Assembly (NCBI RefSeq): GCF_005222675.1
Contig: NZ_STGE01000019.1
Location: forward strand, 457,287 to 521,286
Reading direction: 5' to 3'
Source: Mycolicibacterium sp. CR10
Lineage (GTDB): Bacteria > Actinomycetota > Actinomycetes > Mycobacteriales > Mycobacteriaceae
DNA: 64,000 nucleotides
Shown here: piece after piece, positions 9,958 to 19,875 of the stretch
How positions within the stretch are numbered: the first letter of the stretch is position 1
How the letters are laid out: every line of letters begins with the position of its first letter
The notes under the pieces: generated by a model
Told to the model about the DNA's origin: nothing
Databases searched by the model: none
The model's input: the letters and a program-made list of their open reading frames with translations, nothing else
Made by a program: the position numbers and the translations under genes

Positions 9958-12359
9958 CGTCGCCGCCGGGGATCATGGCGGCCCGCCGGTGCGCGGGCGT
10001 CGTCGCCGGCGCCTCCGTCATCGCCATAGGCCAACGCCACCTCGATCGGGTCGGGGCGGTCCAGATCGGCACGATCGGGCTGGCGGCGGAACCGGTGCCA
10101 CAGCCGGCGGCCCACCAGCGCCACGAGTACCGCGCCCGCGGACAGCGTGATGAAGAACAGCACCTTGCCGTAGGCGTTGGAATGCAGCGACAGCCGCACC
10201 GGCTCACCGAGGGGTAGGCCGTCGGCGGTGCGCAGCGCGACGTCCACGGCGACCCGCTGGGTGAAGTGCACCTCGACCGGCACCTTGAGCGGCAGGAAGC
10301 CGGGCGGCAGCACGATCTCGCCCATGTCGGTCACCGTCATGCCCGGCGGCGCTTCGATGTCCAGCCGAACCCGGATCGGCACCGGCAGATCATTGCGCAG
10401 CGCCAAGGGCAACGGGCTGCGTTCGGTCGCCAACGTGTACGAGCCGCCGGGGTTCACGATGGTGACGGCATTGAACAGGTCCTCGACGGTGCGGCCCACC
10501 GTCGTGAGCCGCTGCTGCGCCAGGCCGTTGCGGGCATCGGGCGGCACCGAAAGGCTCAGTGCGCGAAGCAGATCCTCCCGCAGCGGGGCGGTGTACTGGT
10601 TGCCGGTCTGCCCGGTGCGCTCGTCTGTGGTCAGCGCGGCGGTCAGGCCCCACAGCCGTCCGGTCACCCCGGAGATGCCCGAGACCACACCGTCGTCGAA
10701 CCGCCCCCGCGGGTTACCCAGCGTCCCCGACGGCAGCGGCACCGGCTCGGTGACGGCGTTGGCCTCGTCGATCACCGCGGTCAGGGGACGGGGGACGGCC
10801 AGTCCCGCCCGGATGGTGGTCGCCACCGCCGTGAGGACCGCCTGAGCGTCGGGGGGTGCCAGGTTCCACATCAGGGGTGGCATCAGGATCTGGGTGCGTG
10901 GGGTCGTCTCGGGCTGCAGGCTCCGCCACAGCAGCGCGCCGAGCGCGTCCTGTCTACGCGCGGTATCGGAGTCCTGTTTGAGGGCGTTGTCGAGGGACGG
11001 GTCGAGGTAGGACGGTGACTCGGGGGTGGCGCCGAGACCGGCCAGGGCCGCCCCGACTGCCGGATCGAAGGGAGCCGCGACGACATTCGGGGTGTAGCGC
11101 ACCGGTGCGGTCTCGGCAGTCTCGGGCGCTCCACCGTCGGAGACCCCGGGCCCCATCAGGTCGGCGGCGCCGATCGCGACGGTCGGGCCCTGCGAAGACA
11201 GCAGGGTGATGGCGGCCTCCGTCATCGGCCCGTCGCCGATCAGGCTGGCCCCGCGGGTGACGGTGACACCGAGGATCTGGTTGACGATGGCGCCGGCCCC
11301 GTTGGTGGCGACCGCCGACAGGCCCGGGTCGGCCACCCGGTGTAATGCGTCGAGATCGGCCTGCGCGTACGTCGTCGGGGCGACGCACATCCGCTGCGCC
11401 AGCGCCTTGAGTCTGTTGAGCCAGCCGACGGCGGCCTCCTGGCCGGTACCCGGATGTGTCGGGGTTCCGGGGCCGGCGTCGGCGGCGTCGTTGACGACGT
11501 ACCCGCTCGTCATCGCGTTGACGGTGACGAGCAGGTCGGGGTCGACGGCCAGACACAGCGCGCGGGTGACCTCACCGCCGGGGTCGACCTCGGGGTTGGT
11601 CGCGAAGTCGACCGCGGACAGCATGGTGTCGAGGCGTCCGCCCGGGGCCAGCGACGTCGCGAGGTCGTCGTCGATGAGCCGCACGGGCGTGGTGCCGCCC
11701 GGGGCGCCTGCGGCCAGCCGCGGCCGGTCGGCCAGCGGCCAGAACATGGTCAGCGCGACCGGGCGGGTGATGTCGGGCGCCACCGCGGAGTTCAAGACGT
11801 CGCTGGCGGTGACGTCCGCGCCCTCGTCGGGCGGCACCCCGGCCACCGGCAGCAGGAAGCGGGAGTCGTCGAGCCGGGCAGGCGCCCCGTAATCGGGGGT
11901 GCCGTTGACGTTCACCATGACGGGATAGATGCCGGGGCTCTCGACGTTCAGCGAGGGCCGGTCGGGGGAGCGCAGCGGATAAGCCAGCCGGAACGGAACC
12001 TCTTGTCCGCGAGCCATTTCGGGTGCGATCGTGATGAAATCGGCGACCGGCTGGTACTGATCGACGTTGCCGGACAGGTCGGTACGCAGCTCACTCGACG
12101 TCGCGATGGCTGCCCCGTGTTCCAGCCGCACCACCACGTCGCGCACCGGTCGGTCGCCGACGTTGCGGATCGTGCCGGTGACGGTCACCATCGGCTCACT
12201 GGTCGTCGTGACGACCTCCGGGGTGACGTCGTCGATCTGCACCCGCAGGAACGGGGTGGACGCCGGCTGGGCACCGGCGAGTGGGCCCGCGGCGGCGGGA
12301 AGCACGGCCAACAGCAGCGCGACGACCGCGACGAGCAGCCGTGCGGGCGGCCCGGTCAC
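9954..12359 (-). CDS. Secreted membrane-anchored protein of the DUF6049/Rv3909 family
   Basis: 801 aa. It has an N-terminal signal peptide ([23 protein letters not shown]), a long extracytoplasmic region with beta-rich segments ([24 protein letters not shown] near the start), and one C-terminal transmembrane helix ([18 protein letters not shown]) before a short basic cytoplasmic tail. It lies between mutT4 and murJ with 4-bp overlaps on both sides, so it is made with the flippase and probably acts at the cell envelope. Its molecular function is unknown. Confidence 0.82.
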   Translation of the reverse strand: MTGPPARLLVAVVALLLAVLPAAAGPLAGAQPASTPFLRVQIDDVTPEVVTTTSEPMVTVTGTIRNVGDRPVRDVVVRLEHGAAIATSSELRTDLSGNVDQYQPVADFITIAPEMARGQEVPFRLAYPLRSPDRPSLNVESPGIYPVMVNVNGTPDYGAPARLDDSRFLLPVAGVPPDEGADVTASDVLNSAVAPDITRPVALTMFWPLADRPRLAAGAPGGTTPVRLIDDDLATSLAPGGRLDTMLSAVDFATNPEVDPGGEVTRALCLAVDPDLLVTVNAMTSGYVVNDAADAGPGTPTHPGTGQEAAVGWLNRLKALAQRMCVAPTTYAQADLDALHRVADPGLSAVATNGAGAIVNQILGVTVTRGASLIGDGPMTEAAITLLSSQGPTVAIGAADLMGPGVSDGGAPETAETAPVRYTPNVVAAPFDPAVGAALAGLGATPESPSYLDPSLDNALKQDSDTARRQDALGALLWRSLQPETTPRTQILMPPLMWNLAPPDAQAVLTAVATTIRAGLAVPRPLTAVIDEANAVTEPVPLPSGTLGNPRGRFDDGVVSGISGVTGRLWGLTAALTTDERTGQTGNQYTAPLREDLLRALSLSVPPDARNGLAQQRLTTVGRTVEDLFNAVTIVNPGGSYTLATERSPLPLALRNDLPVPIRVRLDIEAPPGMTVTDMGEIVLPPGFLPLKVPVEVHFTQRVAVDVALRTADGLPLGEPVRLSLHSNAYGKVLFFITLSAGAVLVALVGRRLWHRFRRQPDRADLDRPDPIEVALAYGDDGGAGDDARAPAGRHDPRRRR

Positions 12360-13177
12360 GGCCCTTGTCCGCAGCCGTTCGTCCGCCGGCCGGGCTGCGA
12401 ATTGCCCCGGTCGCTCCGCTCCACCCCCAGGGACGGTTGAGCGGTGGGATCGGGTCGGTGGTTGCGGGTGTGGGAGTGCGTCTGTCCCCGCCGCCGCGGC
12501 GAGGTTCGCGGCAGCGGCGGCAGCGCGCTCGGGCCGTCGGTGTGCAGCTTGTCGATCAGTTCGTCGGCCACCTCGGCGAGGCGCCGTTCGTCGGCGTAGG
12601 CCAGCCGTGACGGCAGGTCCTTGAGCGGCACCCAGGCCACCTCGCTGACCTCCACATCCTCATCGCAGAGCTCACCACCGAGAAATCGCATCAGGTAATG
12701 GTGCACGGTCTTGTGTACGCGCCTGCCCTCGGTGACGAACCAGTAGTCGATGCTGCCCAGCGCGGCCAGCACGCTGCCTTCGATCCCGGTCTCCTCGGCG
12801 ACCTCCCGGATCGCGGTCTGTTCGGCGGTCTCCCCCATCTCGATGTGGCCCTTGGGCAGCGACCACAGCATCCGGCCGCGCCGGTCGATGCGGCCGATCA
12901 GCGCCGCCACCTGGGTGTCCTTGGGACCGTCGATACCGTCGATGACCAGGCCACCGGCCGAGGTCTCGTGCACGGTGCGGAGCCGGTCCTGGGGTCGCCG
13001 GGGCCGCGCCTTCTGGGGTTTGGGGGCCGGTGTGGACTGGTCGCTGGCGACGCTGGACGGGGTGTGTCGCCGGTGGTCGCCGGACTGGTCGGCGCCCCCC
13101 TCGGGCGGGCCTGCCGCGCGCCGACCGCGGCGCCGACCCCGGCGCCGTCGCGGTTTGGGCTGCTCGCCGTCCGACAC
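12356..13177 (-). CDS. mutT4: NUDIX hydrolase MutT4
   Basis: 273 aa from the GTG at 13177 ([18 protein letters not shown]). This start is chosen because the homologue Rv3908 begins at the same motif; the frame stays open 14 codons further. A basic, disordered N-terminus of about 75 residues precedes a NUDIX domain with the box [20 protein letters not shown], which supplies the metal-binding glutamates. The family sanitises or hydrolyses nucleotide derivatives; the true substrate of MutT4 is not evident. It is the first gene of the mutT4-Rv3909-murJ run and is divergent from pcnA. Confidence 0.9.
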   Translation of the reverse strand: MSDGEQPKPRRRRGRRRGRRAAGPPEGGADQSGDHRRHTPSSVASDQSTPAPKPQKARPRRPQDRLRTVHETSAGGLVIDGIDGPKDTQVAALIGRIDRRGRMLWSLPKGHIEMGETAEQTAIREVAEETGIEGSVLAALGSIDYWFVTEGRRVHKTVHHYLMRFLGGELCDEDVEVSEVAWVPLKDLPSRLAYADERRLAEVADELIDKLHTDGPSALPPLPRTSPRRRGQTHSHTRNHRPDPTAQPSLGVERSDRGNSQPGRRTNGCGQGP

Positions 13178-13273
13178 CCAAGCGATAGTAGTTGGCGTGA
13201 ACAGCGGGACTCGCCACACTCGCCGGTCGGTGACCTGTAGGTGATGAGGCCGTGACCACTAGGCTCACCGGAC

Positions 13274-14737
13274 GTGCCCGAAGAGATCCCCGATGCCGAG
13301 CGACTGGTCGCCGCGCAGGTGTCGCTGAACCGTCATGGCGACGTGCTACGCGCCCTCGGCCGACTGTTCGCCGACAACGGGCACGATCTGTATCTTGTCG
13401 GCGGCAGCGTCCGCGACGCGGTGCTCGGCCGCCTGGGCTCCGATCTCGACTTCACCACCGACGCCAGGCCCGAGCAGATGCAGCGGTTCCTGCGGGGCTG
13501 GGCCGACGCGCTCTGGGACACCGGCATCGAGTTCGGCACCCTCGGCGTCGGCAAGGGCCCCCCGGGGAATCAGGACCGGCTGGAGCTGACCACCTACCGC
13601 GCCGACACCTACGACCAGGTGTCCCGCAACCCGGAGGTGCGCTTCGGCGACAATCTGGCCGACGACCTGGTCCGCCGGGATTTCACCGTCAACGCGATGG
13701 CGGTGCGGATCACCCCGGACGGGCCCGGCGAGTTCCTGGACCCCCTCGGCGGGCTGGCCGCGCTGGACGCCGGCGTGCTGGACACCCCGTCAGCGCCGGA
13801 GGTGTCGTTCGGCGACGATCCGTTGCGGATGCTGCGCGCGGCACGGTTCGTCTCGCAGCTGGGTTTCACCGTGGCCCCGCGGGTGCGGCGCGCGCTGGAG
13901 GAGATGGCACCCCAGCTGGGCAGGATCACCGTCGAACGCGTGGCCGCCGAACTGGACAAGCTGTTGCTCGGCGCCGACCCGGTCGCCGGCGCCGACCTGC
14001 TGGTGCAGAGCGGCCTCGGCGAGGTGGTGCTGCCCGAGATCGGCGCGATGCGGATGGCGATCGACGAGCATCACCAGCACAAGGACGTCTACCAGCATTC
14101 GCTGACGGTGCTCCGGCAGGCGATGGACCTGGAAGGCGCGGACGGACCCGACCTGGTGTTGCGCTGGTCGGCGTTGCTGCACGACATCGGCAAGCCCGCG
14201 ACGCGCAAGCACGAGCCCGACGGCGGGGTGAGCTTTCACCACCACGAGGTCGTCGGCGCGAAGATGACCCGCAAGCGGATGCGGGCGCTGAAGTACTCCA
14301 AGCAGATGGTCGACGACGTATCGCAGTTGGTGTATCTGCATCTGCGGTTCCACGGCTACGGCGACGGCCGGTGGACCGACTCCGCGGTGCGCCGCTACGT
14401 CACCGACGCCGGCCCGCTGCTCGACCGGCTGCACAAGCTGGTGCGGGCCGACTGCACGACCCGCAACAAGCGGCGGGCGGCGCGGCTGCAGGCGAACTAC
14501 GACGACCTCGAGCACCGCATCGACGAGCTCGCCGCCAAGGAAGATCTCGCCCGGGTCCGCCCGGACCTCGATGGCAACGAGATCATGAAGATCCTCGACA
14601 TCCCCGGCGGTCCACTGGTCGGCCAGGCGTGGAATCACCTCAAGGAACTCCGGCTCGACCGCGGCCCCCTCAGCCACGACGAGGCTGTCGAGGAACTGAT
14701 GACGTGGTGGAACGAGAACGGACCGCCGCGCGTCTGA
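13274..14737 (+). CDS. pcnA: CCA tRNA nucleotidyltransferase / poly(A) polymerase family
   Basis: 487 aa. The class II nucleotidyltransferase head has LVGGSVRDAVLGRLGSDLDF near residue 38, containing the metal-binding DxD. The ATP/CTP-selecting neck and body follow, then an HD domain (LLHDIGKPATRK, near residue 300) seen in many bacterial homologues. It adds or repairs the 3' CCA of tRNAs. The GTG start at 13274 follows the short divergent promoter region shared with mutT4. Confidence 0.94.
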   Translation: MPEEIPDAERLVAAQVSLNRHGDVLRALGRLFADNGHDLYLVGGSVRDAVLGRLGSDLDFTTDARPEQMQRFLRGWADALWDTGIEFGTLGVGKGPPGNQDRLELTTYRADTYDQVSRNPEVRFGDNLADDLVRRDFTVNAMAVRITPDGPGEFLDPLGGLAALDAGVLDTPSAPEVSFGDDPLRMLRAARFVSQLGFTVAPRVRRALEEMAPQLGRITVERVAAELDKLLLGADPVAGADLLVQSGLGEVVLPEIGAMRMAIDEHHQHKDVYQHSLTVLRQAMDLEGADGPDLVLRWSALLHDIGKPATRKHEPDGGVSFHHHEVVGAKMTRKRMRALKYSKQMVDDVSQLVYLHLRFHGYGDGRWTDSAVRRYVTDAGPLLDRLHKLVRADCTTRNKRRAARLQANYDDLEHRIDELAAKEDLARVRPDLDGNEIMKILDIPGGPLVGQAWNHLKELRLDRGPLSHDEAVEELMTWWNENGPPRV

Positions 14738-14743
14738 TCAGTT

Positions 14744-15238
14744 GTGGAGTACTGCCTGGGTGACCCCGACGGCTCGGCCACCATGTGGACGGTCGACGCC
14801 GACAGCGACCTCGACGGTGATGGGCGCCTGGATGCCGTCGGACTCGACGTCGACGGCGACGGTCTGATCGACGACGTGCTGGCCGACCTGGACGGCGACG
14901 AGTTGGCCGATCATGCGGTGCTCGACCTCGACGGGGACGGGCTGCCGGAGGCCTACTTCACCGACGACGGCACAGGCACCTGGACGGTCGCCGCGGACCG
15001 GGGCGGCGGGCTGCGGTGGTTCGGGCTCGACGGGACCGAACATCCCGGCGGGGCGAGTCCGGACGTCAACGCCGATGGTGAGCCGGAGCGGGTGGAGGAC
15101 GCCGACGGTGACGGGCTCGCCGACCGGGCGTTCAGCGCGGGGTCGGCATGGGTGGACACCGATGGTGACGGACGCTGGGACATCCGGCTGACCGATGGCG
15201 ACGGTGACGGTCGGGCCGACAGCGCCGCCGCGCCGTGA
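14744..15238 (+). CDS. Acidic protein with tandem DxDxDG (EF-hand/dockerin-like) repeats
   Basis: 164 aa, beginning 7 bp after pcnA and probably cotranscribed. Roughly a dozen copies of a D-x-D-G-D-G-like motif (DADSDLDGDG, DVDGDGLIDD, DLDGDELADH, DTDGDGRWD, DGDGDGRAD) cover nearly the whole chain. Such loops bind calcium in EF-hand, dockerin and thrombospondin type 3 repeats. No signal peptide is visible from the GTG start used. It occupies the position of Rv3906c. Calcium binding is an inference from the motifs only. Confidence 0.72.
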   Translation: MEYCLGDPDGSATMWTVDADSDLDGDGRLDAVGLDVDGDGLIDDVLADLDGDELADHAVLDLDGDGLPEAYFTDDGTGTWTVAADRGGGLRWFGLDGTEHPGGASPDVNADGEPERVEDADGDGLADRAFSAGSAWVDTDGDGRWDIRLTDGDGDGRADSAAAP

Positions 15239-15239
15239 G

Positions 15240-16022
15240 CTAGCGGCCGGGGCCCGGCGGCCCGGCGAACGCCTGCGCGATGGTCAGCCAGTGCTCGGCG
15301 TCGGGGCCGACCGCGACGATGTCCAGTTCCGAGCGGGGCCTGCGTTGCGTGACGAGCATGCAGAAGTGTTCGGCCGACCCGCTGACCTGTTGGGCAGCAT
15401 CCTCGGGACCCCACGCCCACACCGATCCGTCGGGTGCGGTCAGTTTCACGTGGAACGGTTCGGTCGGCGGGGTGAGCCCGTGCACCGCGTACGCGTAGTC
15501 GCGGGTGCGGACGCCGATGTGCGCGATCGAGCGAAGCCGCGACGTCGGTTCCCGCGTCACGCCCATAGCGTCCGCGACGTCCAGCCCGTGCGCCCATGTC
15601 TCCATCAGCCGAGCGGTGGCCATCGACGCCGCACTCATCGGTGGCCCGAACCACGGCAGCTTGCGGCCGTCGGCGACGGTCAGCAGCCCGTCGTGCAGCG
15701 CGGTGCGGGTGGCGCGCCACTCGGTGAGCAGCTGTGCCGGCGGCAGCGCCGCGAGCTCCTCGGCGCCGGCGTCGACGAAGCCGGTCGGGTTCTCGGCGGC
15801 GCGGCCGAGAACGTCGGCGAAGCCCGCCTCGTCGGTGACGGAGATCAGCGAGACCTGATCGGTCCACAGCAGGTGTGCGATCTGGTGGGCGATGGTCCAG
15901 CCCGGCGCGGGGGTTTCGGTCGCCCAGCGCTCGGGCGGAAGGTCGGCCACCAACGCGTCGAGGGTGTCGCTTTCGGCGCGCAGATCGGCGACCATCGGGG
16001 CTGCTCCGGCCATGCCGGTCAC
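15240..16022 (-). CDS. Maleylpyruvate isomerase-like/DinB-fold metal-binding protein (Rv0036c family)
   Basis: 260 aa. The N-terminal mycothiol-dependent maleylpyruvate isomerase (MDMPI/DinB) fold carries [11 protein letters not shown] and [13 protein letters not shown], whose histidines, glutamate and aspartate form the usual divalent-metal site. The C-terminal domain has the SCP2-like strands seen in TIGR03084-type proteins. The reaction is unknown; related enzymes use mycothiol. The start may be 3 codons later (MAGAAP), as in M. tuberculosis. A parS-like palindrome lies inside the gene at 15443-15456. Confidence 0.82.
   Translation of the reverse strand: MTGMAGAAPMVADLRAESDTLDALVADLPPERWATETPAPGWTIAHQIAHLLWTDQVSLISVTDEAGFADVLGRAAENPTGFVDAGAEELAALPPAQLLTEWRATRTALHDGLLTVADGRKLPWFGPPMSAASMATARLMETWAHGLDVADAMGVTREPTSRLRSIAHIGVRTRDYAYAVHGLTPPTEPFHVKLTAPDGSVWAWGPEDAAQQVSGSAEHFCMLVTQRRPRSELDIVAVGPDAEHWLTIAQAFAGPPGPGR
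15443..15456. promoter_or_regulatory. parS: parS-like ParB-binding site candidate
   Basis: GTTTCACGTGGAAC differs by one base from the perfect mycobacterial parS palindrome GTTTCACGTGAAAC. It lies about 14 kb from parB, inside the coding region of the MDMPI-like gene, where it encodes FHVKL on the minus strand. No other near-match was seen by eye. The single mismatch leaves binding uncertain. Confidence 0.4.
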
Positions 16023-16088
16023 CCTAGCCGGGCCGGCGGGTGCGTCGTGCGAACGCTCATCGCCGCCATGTGCTCTTCGCGCAAGCGC

Positions 16089-17372
16089 TCATCGCCGCGG
16101 CCGGGCGCGGCGTCCCACCGACGCGTGAACGGCCAGGCCGATCAGATAGAGGCCCGACCCCGCGGCCACGAGCGCGGGGGAGTGACCGTCGGGCGGAATG
16201 ACAGCGGCGGCCGCCGCGATCGCGATGATGAACGCCACCCAGAACAACGAATCCTGTACCGCGAATACGTGCCCTCGCAGCGCGTCGTCGACGTCGACCT
16301 GCATCGCGGTGTCGGCGCACAGCTTGACCACCTGGCCGGCCGCGCCCAGAAAGAACCCGCAGCCAACCAGCACGGGCAGCTGCATGCCCACACCCAACAG
16401 TTGTACGACGGCAGCGAATGCCAACGCGCCGTTGGGGGTTGCGTAGCGGCCCCACCGCTTGACCGCAGCAGGTGTGACGAAGGTGGCGAGGAACGAACCG
16501 GTGCCGGTGGCGGCAACGAACACCACCGCGGTGCCGAGTCCGGCGACCGCGCCGGTGTCGCTGTGGCGCACCATGACCAGCACCAGCAGAGTGTTGATCC
16601 CAAACACCATGCGGTGTGCCGACAACCCCGCCAGCGTGGATGCGACGGTCGGGACGGCCAGCACTGTGCGCGCTCCGTGAATCCACCCGGTGGCCACCGC
16701 GTAGGCGACCGAGCCGTGAACCGCGCGGGCGCTGTCGTCGGGGCCGAGCATGCGCGGCGGGAAACGCACCGCCAGCCACAGTGCCAGCGACACCGGCACC
16801 GTGACGATGAAAATGATGGCGGAGGCGCCGGAGTCGTCGGCCCCGAACAGCCAGCGCGGCAGCAGCATGAAGTTGAGGCCGAGGAACGCCGCGGCAGCAC
16901 CGGTGGCCACCGCGATCGAGTTCATCAACACCACCTGGTCGCGAGGTACCACGTGCGGAAGCGCCGCGGACAGGCCCGAGGAGACGAACCGGGTGAAGCC
17001 GAAGGCGATCAACGCCCCTAACAGGATTGGAAGATCACCCACCCCGGCAGCCAGCAGCACCCCGACACCGATCACCAGGGCGAGCCGCCCGCTGTTGGCC
17101 GCGATCAGCACCAGCCGCCGATCCCAGCGGTCCAGCAACGCACCGGCGAAGGGCCCGAGCAACGAGTACGGCAGAAACAACACCGCGAACGATCCCGCGA
17201 TGGCCCACGGACCGGCGGCGCGTTCGGGGTTGAACAGGATCGCGCCTGCGAGTCCGGCCTGGAACAGCCCGTCGCCGAACTGGCTGACCGCACGCAGTTC
17301 CAGCAGCCGCCGGAACTCGGGCAGCGCCCGCACCGATCGCCACAGGGCGAGAGGCGCACGGGCGTTGGCCAC
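16089..17372 (-). CDS. Major facilitator superfamily transporter (Rv0037c family)
   Basis: 427 aa with about 12 hydrophobic segments spread over the chain and the MFS loop 2-3 signature region ([17 protein letters not shown]) after the second helix. Such proteins are proton-coupled importers or drug exporters in the plasma membrane; the substrate cannot be read from the sequence. It matches the Rv0037c position between the Rv0036c and yqgE homologues and is divergent from yqgE. Confidence 0.85.
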   Translation of the reverse strand: MANARAPLALWRSVRALPEFRRLLELRAVSQFGDGLFQAGLAGAILFNPERAAGPWAIAGSFAVLFLPYSLLGPFAGALLDRWDRRLVLIAANSGRLALVIGVGVLLAAGVGDLPILLGALIAFGFTRFVSSGLSAALPHVVPRDQVVLMNSIAVATGAAAAFLGLNFMLLPRWLFGADDSGASAIIFIVTVPVSLALWLAVRFPPRMLGPDDSARAVHGSVAYAVATGWIHGARTVLAVPTVASTLAGLSAHRMVFGINTLLVLVMVRHSDTGAVAGLGTAVVFVAATGTGSFLATFVTPAAVKRWGRYATPNGALAFAAVVQLLGVGMQLPVLVGCGFFLGAAGQVVKLCADTAMQVDVDDALRGHVFAVQDSLFWVAFIIAIAAAAAVIPPDGHSPALVAAGSGLYLIGLAVHASVGRRARPRR

Positions 17373-17510
17373 CGGGTTTCACGTCCTGTTTGGAAGTCTG
17401 TTGGGAGTCAAGGCGTCAGCGGAACTCCGCGACCCGACCCACAGTACAAATATCGGCGAGGGCCCCGCTTGTTCGCCTCCATCGAGCAGAGGTGATGTCA
17501 TGATGGGCGA

Positions 17511-18125
17511 GTGGCTCAGCACGAGGACCCGGAGGACTTCAGAGACGGCGCCGCACCCGTCGCGCACCGGGTGCGTGCCGGCACATTGCTACTGGCGAAC
17601 ACCGACCTGATGGAGCCGACGTTCCGGCGCAGCGTCATCTACGTCGTCGAGCACAACGATGGCGGCACCCTCGGTGTGGTGCTGAACCGGCCCAGCGAGA
17701 CCGCGGTCTACAACGTGCTGCCCCAGTGGGCCAAGCTGGCGACCAAGCCGAAGACCATGTTCATCGGCGGACCGGTCAAGCGGGACGCCGCGCTGTGCCT
17801 GGCAACCTTGCGGGTCGGGCTGGATCCCGCCGGGGTGCCGGGTCTGCGCCACGTTCAGGGCCGTATCGCGATGGTCGATCTGGACGCCGAGCCCGACGCG
17901 ATCGCGCCGATGATCGAGGGGGTACGGGTCTTCGCCGGCTACTCGGGGTGGACGATCGGTCAGCTCGAGGGCGAGATCGAGCGCGACGATTGGATCGTGC
18001 TGTCCGCGCTTCCCACCGATGTGCTGGTCGAACCGCGCGTCGACCTGTGGTCCCGGGTGCTGCGGCGACAGCCGATGCCGCTCTCGCTGCTGGCCACCCA
18101 CCCGATTGACCTCAGCCGGAACTGA
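17511..18125 (+). CDS. YqgE/AlgH family protein (UPF0301)
   Basis: 204 aa. The family pattern is complete: RAGTLLLANTDLMEPTFRRSVIYVVEHNDGGTLGVVLNRP at the start of the fold, FIGGPVKRDAALCL, and GYSGWTIGQLEGEIERDDW. The cellular role of YqgE proteins is unresolved. It corresponds to Rv0038. The GTG at 17511 gives AQHEDPEDF, as in the homologue. It ends against the convergent Rv0039c-type gene. Confidence 0.92.
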   Translation: MAQHEDPEDFRDGAAPVAHRVRAGTLLLANTDLMEPTFRRSVIYVVEHNDGGTLGVVLNRPSETAVYNVLPQWAKLATKPKTMFIGGPVKRDAALCLATLRVGLDPAGVPGLRHVQGRIAMVDLDAEPDAIAPMIEGVRVFAGYSGWTIGQLEGEIERDDWIVLSALPTDVLVEPRVDLWSRVLRRQPMPLSLLATHPIDLSRN

Positions 18126-18488
18126 TCAGCCGCAGGACAGCGTGCACGTCGCGCACGCGCCGCCGCAGCCCGAGGACGCCTCCGCGCCCTGCTGCTTGCG
18201 CTGCTCGTCACGAAGCACCGCCTTGGCGGCCTGCCAACACCCCGCGGCGACGGTGCCGACCGCACCGACGACCGACACGATGAGAACCACGGTCGACACC
18301 GGGGGGCTGGCAGACAGCGCGACCACGGCGCCCGCGGCGAGCATCACGGCCGCGGCCAGCTGGGTGGGCGCCACCGCCCGCAGCACCTGACGTACGTAGT
18401 CGGCGGACGGCGGGCGCGTCAGCGACCACACGCCCTGCGCGGCGGTCGCGACGGCCGCGCACAGACACAGCACGGCGGCGACCCACAT
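18126..18488 (-). CDS. Small membrane protein with a Cys-rich tail (Rv0039c family)
   Basis: 120 aa. Three hydrophobic helices (about residues 1-22, 43-62, 65-90) precede a cytosolic or periplasmic tail EASSGCGGACATCTLSCG with four cysteines, suggestive of metal or redox binding but not proven. The first residues MWVAAVLCLCAAVATAAQG could also act as a signal anchor. It corresponds to Rv0039c. Function unknown. Confidence 0.7.
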   Translation of the reverse strand: MWVAAVLCLCAAVATAAQGVWSLTRPPSADYVRQVLRAVAPTQLAAAVMLAAGAVVALSASPPVSTVVLIVSVVGAVGTVAAGCWQAAKAVLRDEQRKQQGAEASSGCGGACATCTLSCG

Positions 18489-18546
18489 ACGTCAGAGAAT
18501 AACCGTGGGCAACGTGGCCGTCCCCCGCAGTGTCAGTGTGGGGCGC

Positions 18547-18574
18547 CCCCCGGGCGCCAGGCTTCGCCCGGGGG
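18547..18574 (-). terminator. GC-rich hairpin downstream of the Pro-rich antigen gene
   Basis: CCCCCGGGCG (18547-18556) pairs perfectly with CGCCCGGGGG (18565-18574) around an 8-nt loop. It lies 11 bp past the stop of the minus-strand gene 18585-19667. There is no U-tract, which is common for mycobacterial terminators, so its activity is uncertain. Confidence 0.45.
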
Positions 18575-18584
18575 ACGTCCGTCT

Positions 18585-19667
18585 TTATCCCTGCAGCCCC
18601 AGGAGCTGTGGCGGGGGGGACGCCACGGGCGGGGAGGCGGGAGCTAGGGGAGCCGGGGAGGCGGGAGCTAGGGAGGCTGGGGAGGCGGGAGCTAGGGGAG
18701 CCGGGGAGGCGGGAGCTAGCGGAGCGGTTGGCGAGGCGGGAGCTAGGGACGCCGGGGAGGCGAGAGCTTGGGGCGCTGGGGCAGCGGGCGCCGCGGGCGC
18801 CGGTAGACCGGGTGCGGCGGCAGGCGGTGCCACGGGCATCGCCGAGGGGCTGCTGACCTTGAAGCCGTTGACGATCGCATCGGTCGCGTTGGCGGCGGGA
18901 ACCACCTGGTCGACGCTGGTGGTGACGGCCAGTGACACGAGGTAATGATCGGGACCCGACGGGGCGATCACGTTGCGCCGCGACGTGTTCAGGGTCATGG
19001 CGTTCTCGCGGTAGGTGCCTTCGATCAGCGCGGACGGCATCCCGGCGACCTCGGTGATCGACCCGTCGGTGGATCGCCAAGCCGGCAACTGTTGGCTGTC
19101 GACGAAGCCGTGGCTGATGGCTTCCCGGGGATCGAACGAACCGACGAGCCTGTACACCACCACCTGTGCGTTCGACGAGTACAGCCCGTTGCCACCGACC
19201 CGGTCGGCGATCACCGCGAACGCGTCCGGGACGTTGGGGTCCGGGATGTGCTCCCAGCCCCGGGGCATCGGCAGCACGATGTTGAGCGCCCGGAAGTCTC
19301 GGCTGGACTGGGGTTCCATCGCAACGCCCTTGCCGGCGAAGTACTCCGCGAGGGTTCCCGAGGACGCCGGGGTGATGGCGATCGGCGCTGGCGCGGGAGG
19401 TACCGCGGCGGGCACCGCAGCGCTGACACCCGCGGGGACCGCGGCGGGACCGGTGGCGGGCGTCACATCGGGCTGGCCAACGGCCTGTGGCGCGGCGTTG
19501 GGCGCCGCCGGCACGATCTGCGTCACCGGGCTGGGCAGTGTCGGTTGCGAAGGGATCGGCTGGGCCGACGCCGTCACCCCTGTGAAGCCGACCACACTCG
19601 CAGCTCCTACCGCTGCGGCGCTCAAGCCGGCTGCCAGAACCCGCCAGTGGCGGGCGATTTCACTCAT
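18585..19667 (-). CDS. mtc28: Secreted proline-rich antigen (Mtc28/LpqN-type)
   Basis: 360 aa. A Sec signal (VLAAGLSAAAVGAASVVGFTGVTASAQ) leads to a Pro/Ala-rich stretch and then a folded domain (about 105-265) with VLPMPRGWEHIPDPNVPDAFAVIADR and the SFDPREAISHGFVDSQQLP strands of the LpqN/Mtc28 family. The last 95 residues are again Ala/Pro rich with repeated LAPASPAP units. It corresponds to Rv0040c, a secreted antigen of unknown function. The C-terminal repeat is encoded by a 24-bp DNA tandem repeat (18631-18780). Confidence 0.88.
   Translation of the reverse strand: MSEIARHWRVLAAGLSAAAVGAASVVGFTGVTASAQPIPSQPTLPSPVTQIVPAAPNAAPQAVGQPDVTPATGPAAVPAGVSAAVPAAVPPAPAPIAITPASSGTLAEYFAGKGVAMEPQSSRDFRALNIVLPMPRGWEHIPDPNVPDAFAVIADRVGGNGLYSSNAQVVVYRLVGSFDPREAISHGFVDSQQLPAWRSTDGSITEVAGMPSALIEGTYRENAMTLNTSRRNVIAPSGPDHYLVSLAVTTSVDQVVPAANATDAIVNGFKVSSPSAMPVAPPAAAPGLPAPAAPAAPAPQALASPASLAPASPTAPLAPASPAPLAPASPASLAPASPAPLAPASPPVASPPPQLLGLQG
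18631..18780 (-). repeat. 24-bp coding tandem repeat in the Pro-rich antigen gene
   Basis: About six units of 24 bp sharing GGGGAGGCGGGAGCTAGGG, with small differences between units and one 3-bp-longer unit. Each unit encodes the octapeptide LAPASPAP/S on the minus strand. Copy number of such in-frame repeats often varies between strains. Confidence 0.85.
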
Positions 19668-19875
19668 CGACTGAAGTCCTCTGGGTTCATTTCACGTCCG
19701 TTCCCGACATGTTCTGGGCTGTCACTCCCGCGCCAGGCGACGAATGTATCCACGGCCGGCGCACTGTTGCCAGGCCTGGCGTCGAGCTGGAATCAACCCC
19801 TGACGCATCCGCAACGGAACCGAGACCAACCCGAGGCAGGGAAATCGGCGGGCGGGGTGCTTATACCCTGGTGGC

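Noticed and set aside
17373..17390. GTTTCACGTC as a parS site
   Set aside because: Only one half of the palindrome is present; the second half (CTGTTTGG) does not match.
18631..18780. CRISPR-like array
   Set aside because: The repeats are contiguous, in frame and encode LAPASPAP units; there are no unique spacers and no cas genes.
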